Part shown: piece by piece, positions 1-7,781 of the stretch
Numbering within the stretch: the first letter of the stretch is position 1
Layout of the letters: the number at the start of each line of letters is the position of its first letter
Source: an uncultured Flavobacterium sp.
GTDB lineage: Bacteria; Bacteroidota; Bacteroidia; Flavobacteriales; Flavobacteriaceae
NCBI RefSeq assembly: GCF_946479975.1
Contig: NZ_CAMLIX010000056.1
Location: 1-22,223 of the forward strand
Direction of reading: 5' to 3'
Length of the DNA stretch: 22,223 bases
Program-made: the position numbers and the translations under genes
The notes under the pieces: model-generated
Seen by the model: the letters and a program-made list of their open reading frames with translations, nothing else
Told to the model about the DNA's origin: nothing
Database searches by the model: none

Positions 1-809
1 ATGTCACAGCACTTAAGAATTTGAAACCTGATGGAAGTAGATCTTTAACAATAACTCATTTAGAAAAAAGCTTGGAGCATTACGAATTAATGGTAAAACT
101 CACAAAAGATACGTATTACTATGCCAACAGTATGCAAACAGCACAACGTAGAATTCCGATTGGAGGAGACGACGGAAACAACAAAACCTGGGCTGAATTA
201 TTACCGCATTACGAACGTGAATTGGCTAATTTTAAAAGAAACTTAGACAAATTAAAAGCTTCAAAAGATGGTAAAATCGAAAGCAAAGAAGGAAAACCTT
301 GGAAAACGGCCGATGTGACTTTTATCGATGAAAAACCAGGAACTTATTTAGTAAAAACTGGAACAAAAGTATACGGAACAGATATTTCTGAATTAACAAA
401 AATAGCACCTGAACTTCAAAATCTAAAAGGATTTTCATTCGTAGAAAACGATCAAAACGAAAAAGGAACCCATTTAAAATTTAGAAACACAAAAGCCGTT
501 AAATTAGTAGTTGGATATTTCAATTCAGATCAAAAGCGTTTTTTATTGCCGCCAAGTTTAGAAACCGATGCAGCAGGAAATGCTAACGGTCAAGCCGAAG
601 TGATTCTGGCAAGTGCCATGAACTTGAAAGATTTACCACGTGTAAATATTCATACCTATACTTTCCAACCAGGCGAAAATAAACTAGATTTAGGAAAAGG
701 AAAAGTATTGATTTTAGGTTTCATCGACGCAGATCAAAATATCACACCACGTGATGTTGGTTATATTGACGCAGGAGAAAAAGCAGCGGTGGATTGGTTG
801 TTTTATTAA
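1..809 (+). CDS. 3' part of a large exported-type protein, family not recognised (5' partial)
   Basis: The reading frame is open from the window edge (first complete codon at base 3, no stop upstream of the first possible start codon at 21) to a TAA at 807-809, so this is the C-terminal ~269 residues of a longer protein. The first ~90 visible residues look helical and charged, with a Tyr-rich stretch (DTYYYANSMQTAQRRIP) followed by an Asp/Gly-rich turn (IGGDDGNNKTW). The remaining ~170 residues look like beta-sandwich material, with alternating hydrophobic strands and many Asn, Gly and Asp turns. It lies immediately upstream of two same-strand GH2 glycosidase genes, so a role as a carbohydrate-active enzyme or accessory protein of the same utilisation cluster is plausible. 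That is inference from context. I cannot assign a family, and the catalytic part, if any, lies outside the window. Confidence 0.75.
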   Translation, partial: VTALKNLKPDGSRSLTITHLEKSLEHYELMVKLTKDTYYYANSMQTAQRRIPIGGDDGNNKTWAELLPHYERELANFKRNLDKLKASKDGKIESKEGKPWKTADVTFIDEKPGTYLVKTGTKVYGTDISELTKIAPELQNLKGFSFVENDQNEKGTHLKFRNTKAVKLVVGYFNSDQKRFLLPPSLETDAAGNANGQAEVILASAMNLKDLPRVNIHTYTFQPGENKLDLGKGKVLILGFIDADQNITPRDVGYIDAGEKAAVDWLFY

Positions 810-818
810 AGACAAAGT

Positions 819-853
819 TAAACCTGACGGGTTTTTAAAACCCGTCAGGTTTA
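819..853. terminator. Near-perfect palindrome after the first gene, possible terminator
   Basis: Two 17-nt arms (819-835 and 837-853) are exact reverse complements around a single central T, reading AACCTGACGGGTTTT in one direction. It starts 10 bp after the stop codon of the upstream gene. In RNA it would form a very stable hairpin with a minimal A/T loop. The 3' side lacks a strong T-tract, so it may be a repeat that also ends transcription rather than a classical intrinsic terminator. A degenerate relative lies at 1042-1075. Confidence 0.55.
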
Positions 854-872
854 GATTAAGAATGTCCACATT

Positions 873-899
873 CCTGCAAGGTTTTAAAAACCTTGTAGG
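873..899. repeat. Short palindromic repeat, copy 1 of 3
   Basis: A 27-bp palindrome with 13-nt arms around a central A; the left arm begins CCTGCAAGG and the right ends CCTTGTAGG, giving one G-U wobble. Two near-identical copies lie at 1222-1248 and 1282-1308. Confidence 0.75.
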
Positions 900-930
900 T
901 ATTTATAAAGTTTAGAATTAAAATAATAAT

Positions 931-1030
931 TTGGGCGTGTCCCTCCGGGTCGGGCTGTACGTTCCCGCTTTTTTTGAGGCGAAGAAAAATCGCCTCAAAA
1001 AAGAGCTCCACTGCCATCCCTCACGCGGAC
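931..1030. repeat. ~100-bp hairpin repeat with a GGGCGTGTCCC-type GC-rich edge
   Basis: The left edge is GC-rich (GGGCGTGTCCCTCCGGGTCG), the right edge reads CCATCCCTCACGCGGA, and the centre holds a perfect 13-bp stem (970-982 with 990-1002, core GAGGCGA/TCGCCTC) around a 7-nt A-rich loop. The composition contrasts sharply with the AT-rich surroundings. From memory, repeats with these edges recur between genes in Flavobacterium-type genomes, but this is the only copy visible here, so its repeat status rests on recall. Confidence 0.5.
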
Positions 1031-1041
1031 AAATGATACGT

Positions 1042-1075
1042 TAAACCTGACGGGTTTTAAAAACCTGTTAGGTCT
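1042..1075. repeat. Degenerate palindrome related to 819-853
   Basis: The left arm (AAACCTGACGGGTTTT) matches the left arm of the palindrome at 819-853. The right arm (AAAACCTGTTAGGT) pairs with it through two G-U wobbles. It is therefore a second, drifting copy of the same palindrome within 250 bp. Confidence 0.6.
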
Positions 1076-1100
1076 AACGCAAAGAATATAAACACAAACT

Positions 1101-1206
1101 TGTCATCCCGAGGAACGAGGGATCTTCACAAGAAACTCGACAACAGTTTGTTGACGTTTCTATGCGGAGTTACTTGCGAAGATTTCTCCTTGCGTGGAAA
1201 TGACAA
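1101..1206. repeat. ~106-bp element with imperfect terminal inverted repeats (TGTCAT...ATGACA)
   Basis: The ends are TGTCAT (1101-1106) and ATGACA (1200-1205). The next ~20 nt on each side are imperfect reverse complements (CGAGGGATCTTC against GAAGATTTCTCC). The interior is unlike the element at 5074-5173, but the outer ends are clearly of the same type. No coding content. It resembles a non-autonomous, MITE-like or large palindromic repeat element. Confidence 0.6.
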
Positions 1207-1221
1207 AAGAGCGTTTATTTT

Positions 1222-1248
1222 CCTGCACGGTTTTCAAAACCTTGTAGG
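1222..1248. repeat. Short palindromic repeat, copy 2 of 3
   Basis: A 27-bp palindrome beginning CCTGCACGG and ending CCTTGTAGG. It matches the palindrome at 873-899 with few substitutions and is followed 33 bp later by a third copy. Confidence 0.7.
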
Positions 1249-1281
1249 CATAATAAAGTTTATTAGATGTCGAAAATTAGA

Positions 1282-1308
1282 CCTACAAGGTTTTAAAAAC
1301 CTTGCAGG
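1282..1308. repeat. Short palindromic repeat, copy 3 of 3
   Basis: A 27-bp palindrome beginning CCTACAAGG and ending CCTTGCAGG. It is the reverse-orientation counterpart of the copy at 873-899: the variant base (A versus G at the fourth position) sits on opposite arms. Confidence 0.7.
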
Positions 1309-1325
1309 ACGCACAGCGAGGAAGA

Positions 1326-1406
1326 ATCACACGCGGGATTAGACAAAGATTGTAAATAACTGTGCGGAGTTTCTAGTGTGATTTCTCCCTTCGGTCGAAA
1401 TGACAA
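1326..1406. repeat. Left-truncated copy of the element at 5074-5173
   Basis: From the AATCACACGCGGGATT motif to the terminal CGAAATGACA this stretch matches bases 5094-5173 nearly base for base, with differences concentrated in the middle. The expected left terminus (TGTCATTTCGAGGAACG) is replaced by diverged sequence running into the palindrome at 1282-1308. This looks like a truncated or overwritten copy. Confidence 0.7.
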
Positions 1407-1432
1407 AACAATGAGTTAAACTGCGCAGAATA

Positions 1433-1470
1433 AAAACTTAAATCAACCTTATATAACTTATATGGTTTAA
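1433..1470. repeat. Half copy of the ~70-bp ATATAAG palindromic element
   Basis: The segment starting AAAACTTAAAT and ending CTTATATGGTTTAA matches the right half of the element at 9207-9278, with a few changes in the middle. The left arm is missing. It ends four bases before the ATG of the following GH2 gene, so it forms the whole proximal upstream region of that gene. Confidence 0.65.
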
Positions 1471-1474
1471 AAAT

Positions 1475-4400
1475 ATGAACAGAATAGTTTTTTTTATTTT
1501 TTGTTTTTTCTCAAGTTTTTGCTTTGTTTGGAGTCAAAGCAAAAGTTCAGTACGTAAAGAAATTTCGCTGAATTCATCTTGGGAAACCGTAATGCTGGAT
1601 AATCTTCCGCTGAAAGAAGAAGATTTTGTAGAAAATCCGAAAACTGATTCCAATTGGAAAAAGGTAAGTGTGCCTCACAATTGGGATCAGTATTATGGTT
1701 TCAGGAGAACAAAACATGGAAATTTACACGGTACAGCTTGGTACAAAAAAATAGTAAAACTCGATAAAACTACTGCTGGAAAAAGGCTTTTTTTATTTTT
1801 TGAAGGCGTTAGTTCTTACGCTACAGTTTGGGTAAACGGTAAAAAAGTGGGCGAACACAAAGGTGGTCGAACCACTTTTACGCTTGATATTACCAAAGCC
1901 GTTTCTTTAGAGAAAGAAAACCAGATTTTAGTAAAAGCTTCACATCCCTCTTTTATTGCAGATCTTCCCTGGGTTTGTGGAGGCTGTTCCGGCGAATGGG
2001 GATTTTCTGAAGGTTCTCAGCCAATGGGGATTTTCAGACCCGTTTCTTTAGTCGTTACAAACGATGTTAGAATCGAACCTTTTGGCGTTCATATTTGGAA
2101 TGACAAATCGGTTTCGAAACAAAAAGCGATTTTATTGACTACGACTGAAATCAAAAATTATGGAACTTTAGACCGAAATCTAACGATCGAAAATGTTCTT
2201 TTTGATGCTTCAGGAAAAAAAGTTATAAGCTCAAAAAGTACGGTTAAAAATGCTTCAGGAGAAATAAAATCTGTTGCTCAGACTTTACCAGAAATTCAAA
2301 ATCCGAAATTATGGTCGCCGTCGAATCCATATTTATATAAACTGGTTACTTCAGTTTTGGAGAATGGAAAAATAATCGATCAGTTAACAACGCCTTACGG
2401 AATCCGTTGGGTAAGCTGGCCGGTAAGTCGTGACGGAAAAGACAATCGTTTTTTTATAAACGATGAGCCTGTTTTTATAAATGGTGTTTGCGAATACGAG
2501 CATCAAATTGGAAACAGTCATGCATTTTCAGACGAACAAATTCATGCCAGAATCGAGCAGATCAAAGCAGGTGGATTTAATGCTTTTCGCGAAGCACATC
2601 AGCCTCATAATTTATTATATCAAAAAGAATTAGACGAAAACGGGATCTTATTTTGGAGTCAGTTTTCGGCGCATATTTGGTACGACACGCCAGAATTCAA
2701 AGAAAATTTCAAAACGCTTTTACGCGAATGGATTAAAGAACGCAGAAACAGTCCGTCGGTTGTCATGTGGGGATTGCAGAATGAAAGTACGATTCCGGCA
2801 GCATTTGCAGAAGAATGCACACAGATTATCCGCGAAATGGATCCATTATCGGCTTCACAAAGAATCGTGACAACTTGTAATGGTGGTGAAGGAACAGATT
2901 GGAACGTCGTTCAAAACTGGTCAGGAACTTATGGCGGGGATCCTTTAAAATACCATTTGGAAATGACGACTCAATTATTAAATGGAGAATACGGTGCATG
3001 GCGTTCTGCCGATTTACATACCGAAGGCGAATTTGATCAAAAAGGAACTTTAAGCGAAAACCGTTTTTCTCAGTTAATGGAAATTAAAGTGAGAGAAGCA
3101 GAATCGGTTCGGGATAAAATTGCGGGACAATTCAACTGGCTTTTTGCTTCGCACGAAAATCCGGGACGCGTGCAGAACGGAGAAGGATTTAGAGATATTG
3201 ACAAAGTCGGCCCCGTAAATTATAAAGGACTTTTTACAATTTGGGGCGAACCTTTGGATGCGTTTTATATGTACCGCGCCAATTATGCTTCAAACAAAAC
3301 AAATCCGATGGTGTATATCGTTTCGCATACGTGGCCAAGCCGTTGGGAAAAAGCCGGGATCAAAAACGGAATCGATATTTACTCCAATTGTGATGAAGTA
3401 GAATTGTTTAACGACGTGAATAAAGTTTCACTTGGAAAACTTAAAAACCCAGGAATTGTAAAGCATTTTATGTTCAACAATGTCAACGTTCAATACAATG
3501 TTTTATATGCTGTTGGATATGTAAACGGAAAAGCGGTTGCCAAAGATTATATTGTTGTGAATACTCTTCCGAAAGCGCCAAATTTAGAATCTTTGGTTGA
3601 TGATAAAACAGATATTTTAAAAGCGAAAAATGGCTTAAATTATATTTACAGAGTAAATTGTGGTGGTTCAGAATTTACAGATAGTAACGGAAACACGTGG
3701 TTAACCGACACACACAAAAGCGGTCAAAATACTTGGGGTTCTTTATCTTGGACAGATAATTTTCAAAAACTCCCAGACTTTTTTGCAAGTCAAAGAAGCA
3801 GTTTTGATCCTGTAAACGGAACAAAAGATCAGGCTTTGTTTCAGAATTTCAGATATGGAGTTGATCAATTACGTTATGAATTTCCTGCTCCAGACGGAGA
3901 ATATGAAATCGAATTGTACTTCACAGAACCTTGGTACGGAACAGGTGGAGGTTTAGATTGCAAAGGCTGGCGTTTATTTGATGTTGCAATTAATGATAAA
4001 GTAGTTTTAAAAGACTTTGATATTTGGGCAGAGGCGGGACATGATAAAGCTTTAAAAAAAACTTTTAAAGTAAAAAGTACAGGCGGGAAAATTAAAATTT
4101 CATTTCCAAATGTAAAAGCGGGACAAGCGATAATTTCAGCAATTGCAATTGGAACAAAAGATTATCATGCCAGACCAGCAGAGGAATCTCCGAAGAATAT
4201 TGAAAATTTGGTTTTAAGCCATTATGATAAATCAGCAAATAGAGTTACTTCTTGGTTAGACATCAATTCAAAACAATATTCAAATTCTGAAATTGTTTTT
4301 ACCGAATTGCCTTCAGAAGTTTTTGGCGCAGATTATTTACAGTTAGCTGATAATTCAAAACTTTCAGGTTCGTTTACTGCAAAAGAAGAATCGACTGTTT

Positions 4401-4999
4401 TTGTTTTAGTTGATGATAAAAAGAAGTCATTAAAAGCATTTTCAGATTATAAAAAAATAGAAGAAAAAGCTAAAAACAGCAACGGAATTTCTTTTGATGT
4501 TTTTACTAAAAAAGTACAAAAAGGCGAAAAAGTTCTTTTTGATAATGCTGAAATAATTTCGACAATTGCAGTTGTTCCAACTTATGATATGGGTGAAAAA
4601 GACGATTCAAGACCAGTCGTAATCATCGAAGCAGAAAAAACAAAAACAACAGGAACAGGAATCGAAAAAGGAAATTTCAAAAAAGCCGATTATATTGAGT
4701 TCACCAAAAAGACCAATAATAGCATTGAATTTGAAGTAAAACCAGGTGTTGCCGGAATTTATCTAATGCGTTTCCGTTTTATGAATCGTAATGAAACGCC
4801 ATTGAAAGTGAAGTTCAAAATGGAAGATGCATACGGAATTTTAATGCGAAATGATACGATTGACTTTTTCCCTTCACCAGAAAAATGGAAAATTTTAAAC
4901 ACAACATCAGGAGGTTATATCAACGCAGGAACTTATAAAATTACTTTGGAAGGAGATGATTTGAAAGGGTTGATGTTGGACAATTTTGAGTTTCAATAG
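1475..4999 (+). CDS. Secreted GH2 glycosidase with malectin-type and C-terminal CBM-like domains
   Basis: This 1174-aa protein starts with a signal peptide (hydrophobic residues ~3-18, ending VWSQ at 18-21) and no lipobox Cys, so it should be periplasmic or outside the cell. The GH2 order is clear: sugar-binding jelly roll (~25-200, with VPHNWD and a GTAWYKK motif), Ig-like domain (~200-310), then a TIM barrel. The acid/base is probably Glu437 in MWGLQNES; the nucleophile candidate is Glu505 in LLNGEYGAWR, which replaces the usual CEYAH context. A malectin/di-glucose-binding-like domain (~723-897, starting YRVNCGGSEF) and a C-terminal ~130-aa beta-sandwich resembling CBM6/35 (from ~1047, VVIIEAE) follow. 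The family removes terminal beta-linked sugars, most often galactose, but specificity cannot be read from sequence. It is followed by a second GH2 gene. The extra modules suggest binding to a polymer or cell-surface glycan. Confidence 0.92.
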   Translation: MNRIVFFIFCFFSSFCFVWSQSKSSVRKEISLNSSWETVMLDNLPLKEEDFVENPKTDSNWKKVSVPHNWDQYYGFRRTKHGNLHGTAWYKKIVKLDKTTAGKRLFLFFEGVSSYATVWVNGKKVGEHKGGRTTFTLDITKAVSLEKENQILVKASHPSFIADLPWVCGGCSGEWGFSEGSQPMGIFRPVSLVVTNDVRIEPFGVHIWNDKSVSKQKAILLTTTEIKNYGTLDRNLTIENVLFDASGKKVISSKSTVKNASGEIKSVAQTLPEIQNPKLWSPSNPYLYKLVTSVLENGKIIDQLTTPYGIRWVSWPVSRDGKDNRFFINDEPVFINGVCEYEHQIGNSHAFSDEQIHARIEQIKAGGFNAFREAHQPHNLLYQKELDENGILFWSQFSAHIWYDTPEFKENFKTLLREWIKERRNSPSVVMWGLQNESTIPAAFAEECTQIIREMDPLSASQRIVTTCNGGEGTDWNVVQNWSGTYGGDPLKYHLEMTTQLLNGEYGAWRSADLHTEGEFDQKGTLSENRFSQLMEIKVREAESVRDKIAGQFNWLFASHENPGRVQNGEGFRDIDKVGPVNYKGLFTIWGEPLDAFYMYRANYASNKTNPMVYIVSHTWPSRWEKAGIKNGIDIYSNCDEVELFNDVNKVSLGKLKNPGIVKHFMFNNVNVQYNVLYAVGYVNGKAVAKDYIVVNTLPKAPNLESLVDDKTDILKAKNGLNYIYRVNCGGSEFTDSNGNTWLTDTHKSGQNTWGSLSWTDNFQKLPDFFASQRSSFDPVNGTKDQALFQNFRYGVDQLRYEFPAPDGEYEIELYFTEPWYGTGGGLDCKGWRLFDVAINDKVVLKDFDIWAEAGHDKALKKTFKVKSTGGKIKISFPNVKAGQAIISAIAIGTKDYHARPAEESPKNIENLVLSHYDKSANRVTSWLDINSKQYSNSEIVFTELPSEVFGADYLQLADNSKLSGSFTAKEESTVFVLVDDKKKSLKAFSDYKKIEEKAKNSNGISFDVFTKKVQKGEKVLFDNAEIISTIAVVPTYDMGEKDDSRPVVIIEAEKTKTTGTGIEKGNFKKADYIEFTKKTNNSIEFEVKPGVAGIYLMRFRFMNRNETPLKVKFKMEDAYGILMRNDTIDFFPSPEKWKILNTTSGGYINAGTYKITLEGDDLKGLMLDNFEFQ

Positions 5000-5013
5000 G
5001 TTTTTTGTTAGGG

Positions 5014-5045
5014 ACAAAGTGACAGAGTAACAAAGTGACAAAGGT
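5014..5045. repeat. Four-unit 8-bp tandem repeat
   Basis: Units ACAAAGTG, ACAGAGTA, ACAAAGTG and ACAAAGGT follow one another without gaps, starting 14 bp after the stop codon of the first GH2 gene. No coding role is evident. Confidence 0.7.
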
Positions 5046-5073
5046 TTTCTCATTTTGCTATGTTCGCCTAGTT

Positions 5074-5173
5074 TGTCATTTCGAGGAACGAGAAATCACA
5101 CGCGGGATTCTACAGAGATTGGAATAACTGTGCGGAGTTTCTAGTGTGATTTCTCCCTTCGGTCGAAATGACA
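5074..5173. repeat. ~100-bp palindromic element with long terminal inverted repeats
   Basis: The left end (TGTCATTTCGAGGAACGAG, then AAATCACAC) and right end (GTGTGATTTCTCCC, then CGAAATGACA) are reverse complements over roughly 27 nt with a few mismatches and a small indel. The middle contains AACTGTGCGGAGTTTCTAG. It sits alone between the two GH2 genes, 42 bp before the second start. A left-truncated copy lies at 1326-1406, and 1101-1206 shares the outer ends. It encodes nothing and looks like a non-autonomous mobile or REP-type repeat. It could fold in RNA and separate expression of the two enzymes. Confidence 0.75.
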
Positions 5174-5214
5174 AAACGATGTATAGATTTAGATTAGAAT
5201 AAAAAAACATATTT

Positions 5215-7632
5215 ATGATTAAGCATAAAAACATTTTTCAAACCATTACAATTGCTTTACTATTTTCGGTATCAATTTTTGCACAAAAACAAGCCAGAAT
5301 CATCGAAGATTTCAACAAAAACTGGAACTTCAAATTGGGAGATTATCCGGAAGCTGTAAATGCAAATTACAATGCTTCTGACTGGAGAACGCTTCAACTG
5401 CCACATGACTGGAGTATTGAAGGCGCTTTTGATAAGGAAAATAAAACCAAACAAGCACAGGGATTTTTACCTGCTGGAAAAGGCTGGTATCGTAAAGTTT
5501 TTACCATTCCTGCGAACTGGAAAAACAAAACGGTTTCAATTGAATTTGATGGTGTTTTTAAGAACAGTGAAGTATTCATAAACGGCAAATCATTAGGAAT
5601 GCGTCCGAATGGGTACATTTCTTTTGGATATGATTTAACTCAGTTTTTAAACTTTGGTAAATCGAATGTTATCGCAGTGAAGATTGATAACGATTCGCAA
5701 CCCAATTCAAGATGGTATACAGGTTCTGGGATTTACAGAAATGTAAGATTGGTTGCAAGCGAAAAACTTCACGTAGGGAAGTGGGGAACTTTTGTAACGA
5801 CTCCTGAAGTTTCAGCAGATAAATCAAAAGTACATTTTGAAGTTACGATTGATAATGATAACGCTTCCGCGAAAGAATTTAAATTGGTTACTTCAATTGT
5901 AGATGCAAAAAATGTAGAAGTTGCCAATATGACTTCGACAGAGAAAATCGGTGCTAAAACATCAGAAAAAAAAGTTCATAATTTGGAAGTGAAAAATCCG
6001 AAATTATGGAATACTGAAAATCCGTATTTGTATAAAGTCATTACAAAAGTCTACGAGAAATCGAAACTGGTTGATAATTACGAAACACCGCTTGGCTTTA
6101 GATTTTTCAATTTCGATTCAGAAAAAGGATTTTCATTAAATGGCGTTACGACTAAAATTTACGGAGTTTGCTTGCATCATGATAATGGCGCTTTGGGAGC
6201 TGTAGAAAATATTCACGCGGTTAGAAGAAAACTGACTTTGATGAAAGAAATGGGAGCAAACGCTATCAGAATGTCTCATAATCCGCATTCTTTGGAAATG
6301 ATGCAATTGTGCGACGAAATGGGTTTCATTGTTCAGGATGAAGCTTTTGACGTTTGGAAAAAGAAAAAAGTAACCAACGATTATCATAAAGATTGGGATG
6401 CTTGGCATAAACAGGACTTAGAAGATTTTATAAAAAGAGACCGTAATCATCCATCAGTAATGATGTGGAGTATTGGTAACGAAATTAGAGAACAATTTGA
6501 TAGTACAGGAATTGCGATTACTAGAGAATTGGCTAAAATCGTAAAGTCTTTAGATACCACTCGTCCTGTAACTTCCGCTTTGACGGAAAATGTTATTGAG
6601 AAGAATTTTATATATCAATCGGGTGCTTTGGATCTTTTGGGATTCAATTACAAACACGAGGATTATAAAGATTTCCCAGCTAAATTTAAAGGACAAAAAA
6701 TATTGGCTTCAGAAAGTGTTTCGGCTTTAGAAACGCGCGGACATTACGATCAATCGGATGTTATAAAAGCTTGGCCGACAAAACACGGAGCGCCATTTGA
6801 TGGAAATGCAGATTGGACGGTTTCGGCTTATGATCAGGTGAAATCGTATTGGGGAGCAACTCACGAAGAAAACTGGAAAACAATTAAAAGTCAGGATTTC
6901 ATGGCGGGAACTTTTATCTGGACAGGATTTGATTATATCGGGGAACCTGATCCATATCCGTTTCCTGCGAGAAGCTCGTATTTCGGAATTGTAGATTTAG
7001 CCGGACTTCCAAAAGATGTGTATTATATGTACCAAAGCGAATGGTCCAATAAAACCGTTCTGCACATTTTACCACATTGGAACTGGATAAAAGATCAGGA
7101 AATCAACGTTTGGGCGTATTACAATAATGCCGATGAAGTAGAATTATTTTTAAATGGAAAATCTCTAGGAAAAAAATCCGAACAAAATGATGATCTACAT
7201 GTTTCGTGGAAAGTAAAATTTGAACCAGGAACTTTAAAAGCGATTTCAAGAAAGAATGGAAAAATAGTTTTAGAAAAGGAAATCCGCACGGCTGGTGAAG
7301 CTTTTAAAATAGATTTAAAAGCAGACAAAACCACAATTAAAAACGATACTTACGATTTGGTTTACTTAACGGTTTCGATGACTGATAAGGATGGAAATTT
7401 AGTTCCAAGCGCAATGGATTTAATTAATTTTGAAGTTACAGGCGGCGGAAAATTAGTTGGAGTTGATAATGGTTATCAAGCCAATTTGGAGTCATTTAAA
7501 GCAAATTCCTGCAAGCTTTTCAATGGAAAATGTGTTGTTATTATTCAATCAAATGGAAAGAAAGAAAAGATTCAGTTGAAGGCGACTACAACTAATTTAC
7601 AAGCTTCGACAATTGAAGTTAAAGTAGAGTAA
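5215..7632 (+). CDS. Secreted GH2 beta-galactosidase-like enzyme with DUF4982-type C-terminus
   Basis: The protein is 805 aa, typical for the Bacteroidota GH2 plus DUF4982 group. A signal peptide runs to about residue 24 (SVSIFAQ) with no lipobox Cys, so it is exported. The order is sugar-binding domain (~28-180, with LPHDWSIEGAF and GWYRK), Ig-like GH2 domain (~181-295), TIM barrel (~296-600), DUF4982-like domain around 630-690 (VWAYYNNADEVELFLNG) and a final Ig-like domain to the end. The acid/base is Glu423 in MWSIGNE; the nucleophile is most likely Glu500 in ILASES. GTFIWTGFDYIGEP is the usual GH2 substrate-site loop. The expected reaction is release of a terminal beta-galactose from the non-reducing end of an oligosaccharide; a glucuronide or another beta-hexoside is possible. 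With the larger GH2 gene upstream it suggests sequential trimming of a galactose-rich glycan. Confidence 0.92.
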   Translation: MIKHKNIFQTITIALLFSVSIFAQKQARIIEDFNKNWNFKLGDYPEAVNANYNASDWRTLQLPHDWSIEGAFDKENKTKQAQGFLPAGKGWYRKVFTIPANWKNKTVSIEFDGVFKNSEVFINGKSLGMRPNGYISFGYDLTQFLNFGKSNVIAVKIDNDSQPNSRWYTGSGIYRNVRLVASEKLHVGKWGTFVTTPEVSADKSKVHFEVTIDNDNASAKEFKLVTSIVDAKNVEVANMTSTEKIGAKTSEKKVHNLEVKNPKLWNTENPYLYKVITKVYEKSKLVDNYETPLGFRFFNFDSEKGFSLNGVTTKIYGVCLHHDNGALGAVENIHAVRRKLTLMKEMGANAIRMSHNPHSLEMMQLCDEMGFIVQDEAFDVWKKKKVTNDYHKDWDAWHKQDLEDFIKRDRNHPSVMMWSIGNEIREQFDSTGIAITRELAKIVKSLDTTRPVTSALTENVIEKNFIYQSGALDLLGFNYKHEDYKDFPAKFKGQKILASESVSALETRGHYDQSDVIKAWPTKHGAPFDGNADWTVSAYDQVKSYWGATHEENWKTIKSQDFMAGTFIWTGFDYIGEPDPYPFPARSSYFGIVDLAGLPKDVYYMYQSEWSNKTVLHILPHWNWIKDQEINVWAYYNNADEVELFLNGKSLGKKSEQNDDLHVSWKVKFEPGTLKAISRKNGKIVLEKEIRTAGEAFKIDLKADKTTIKNDTYDLVYLTVSMTDKDGNLVPSAMDLINFEVTGGGKLVGVDNGYQANLESFKANSCKLFNGKCVVIIQSNGKKEKIQLKATTTNLQASTIEVKVE

Positions 7633-7640
7633 TTTTTTTT

Positions 7641-7710
7641 TAAACCATATAAGTGATATAAGTAAATTTAAGTTTTGCCTAAAATGAACTTATATGACTT
7701 ATATGGTTAA
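7641..7710. repeat. ~70-bp palindromic element, copy A
   Basis: Two 23-nt arms rich in ATATAAG/CTTATAT surround a 24-nt asymmetric centre (7664-7687, containing TTTAAGTTTTGCC). The arms are reverse complements except for one central mismatch (right arm ATATGACTT instead of ATATCACTT). It begins 8 bp after the stop of the GH2 gene, behind a T-tract, and could end transcription. An inverted copy lies at 9207-9278. Confidence 0.8.
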
Positions 7711-7781
7711 TTTTAATTTTTATGGATCTGTTTTTTGTGTAAGAAATAATACTATTTTAGCTGAAGAAATAGGAACATCTT

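Larger units (their letters stand above)
810..1474. other. 665-bp non-coding gap filled with palindromic repeats
   Basis: This gap contains no credible gene. It holds a run of short palindromes and longer hairpin elements: 819-853, 873-899, 931-1030, 1042-1075, 1101-1206, 1222-1248, 1282-1308, 1326-1406 and a half element at 1433-1470, most listed separately. About two thirds of the gap is repeat sequence. An open frame at 1100-1342 is made only of repeat DNA. The last ~30 bp before the GH2 start at 1475 are themselves the end of a repeat, so any promoter for that gene must lie in or among the repeats. I see no clear TAnnTTTG box. Confidence 0.8.

Noticed and set aside
1100..1342. An 80-codon open frame in the gap before the first GH2 gene
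   Set aside because: It is composed of palindromic repeat DNA (1101-1206, 1222-1248, 1282-1308), its composition is not protein-like, and no initiation context supports it.
819..1406. Possible CRISPR array because of several similar short repeats
   Set aside because: The repeats are palindromes of different families with irregular spacing and no uniform spacers, and no cas genes are present.
1475..7632. Treating the GH2 genes as part of the SusC/SusD uptake locus
   Set aside because: They are separated from it by three unrelated genes and several repeats, and the regulator pair sits directly beside SusC; shared regulation cannot be claimed from sequence.
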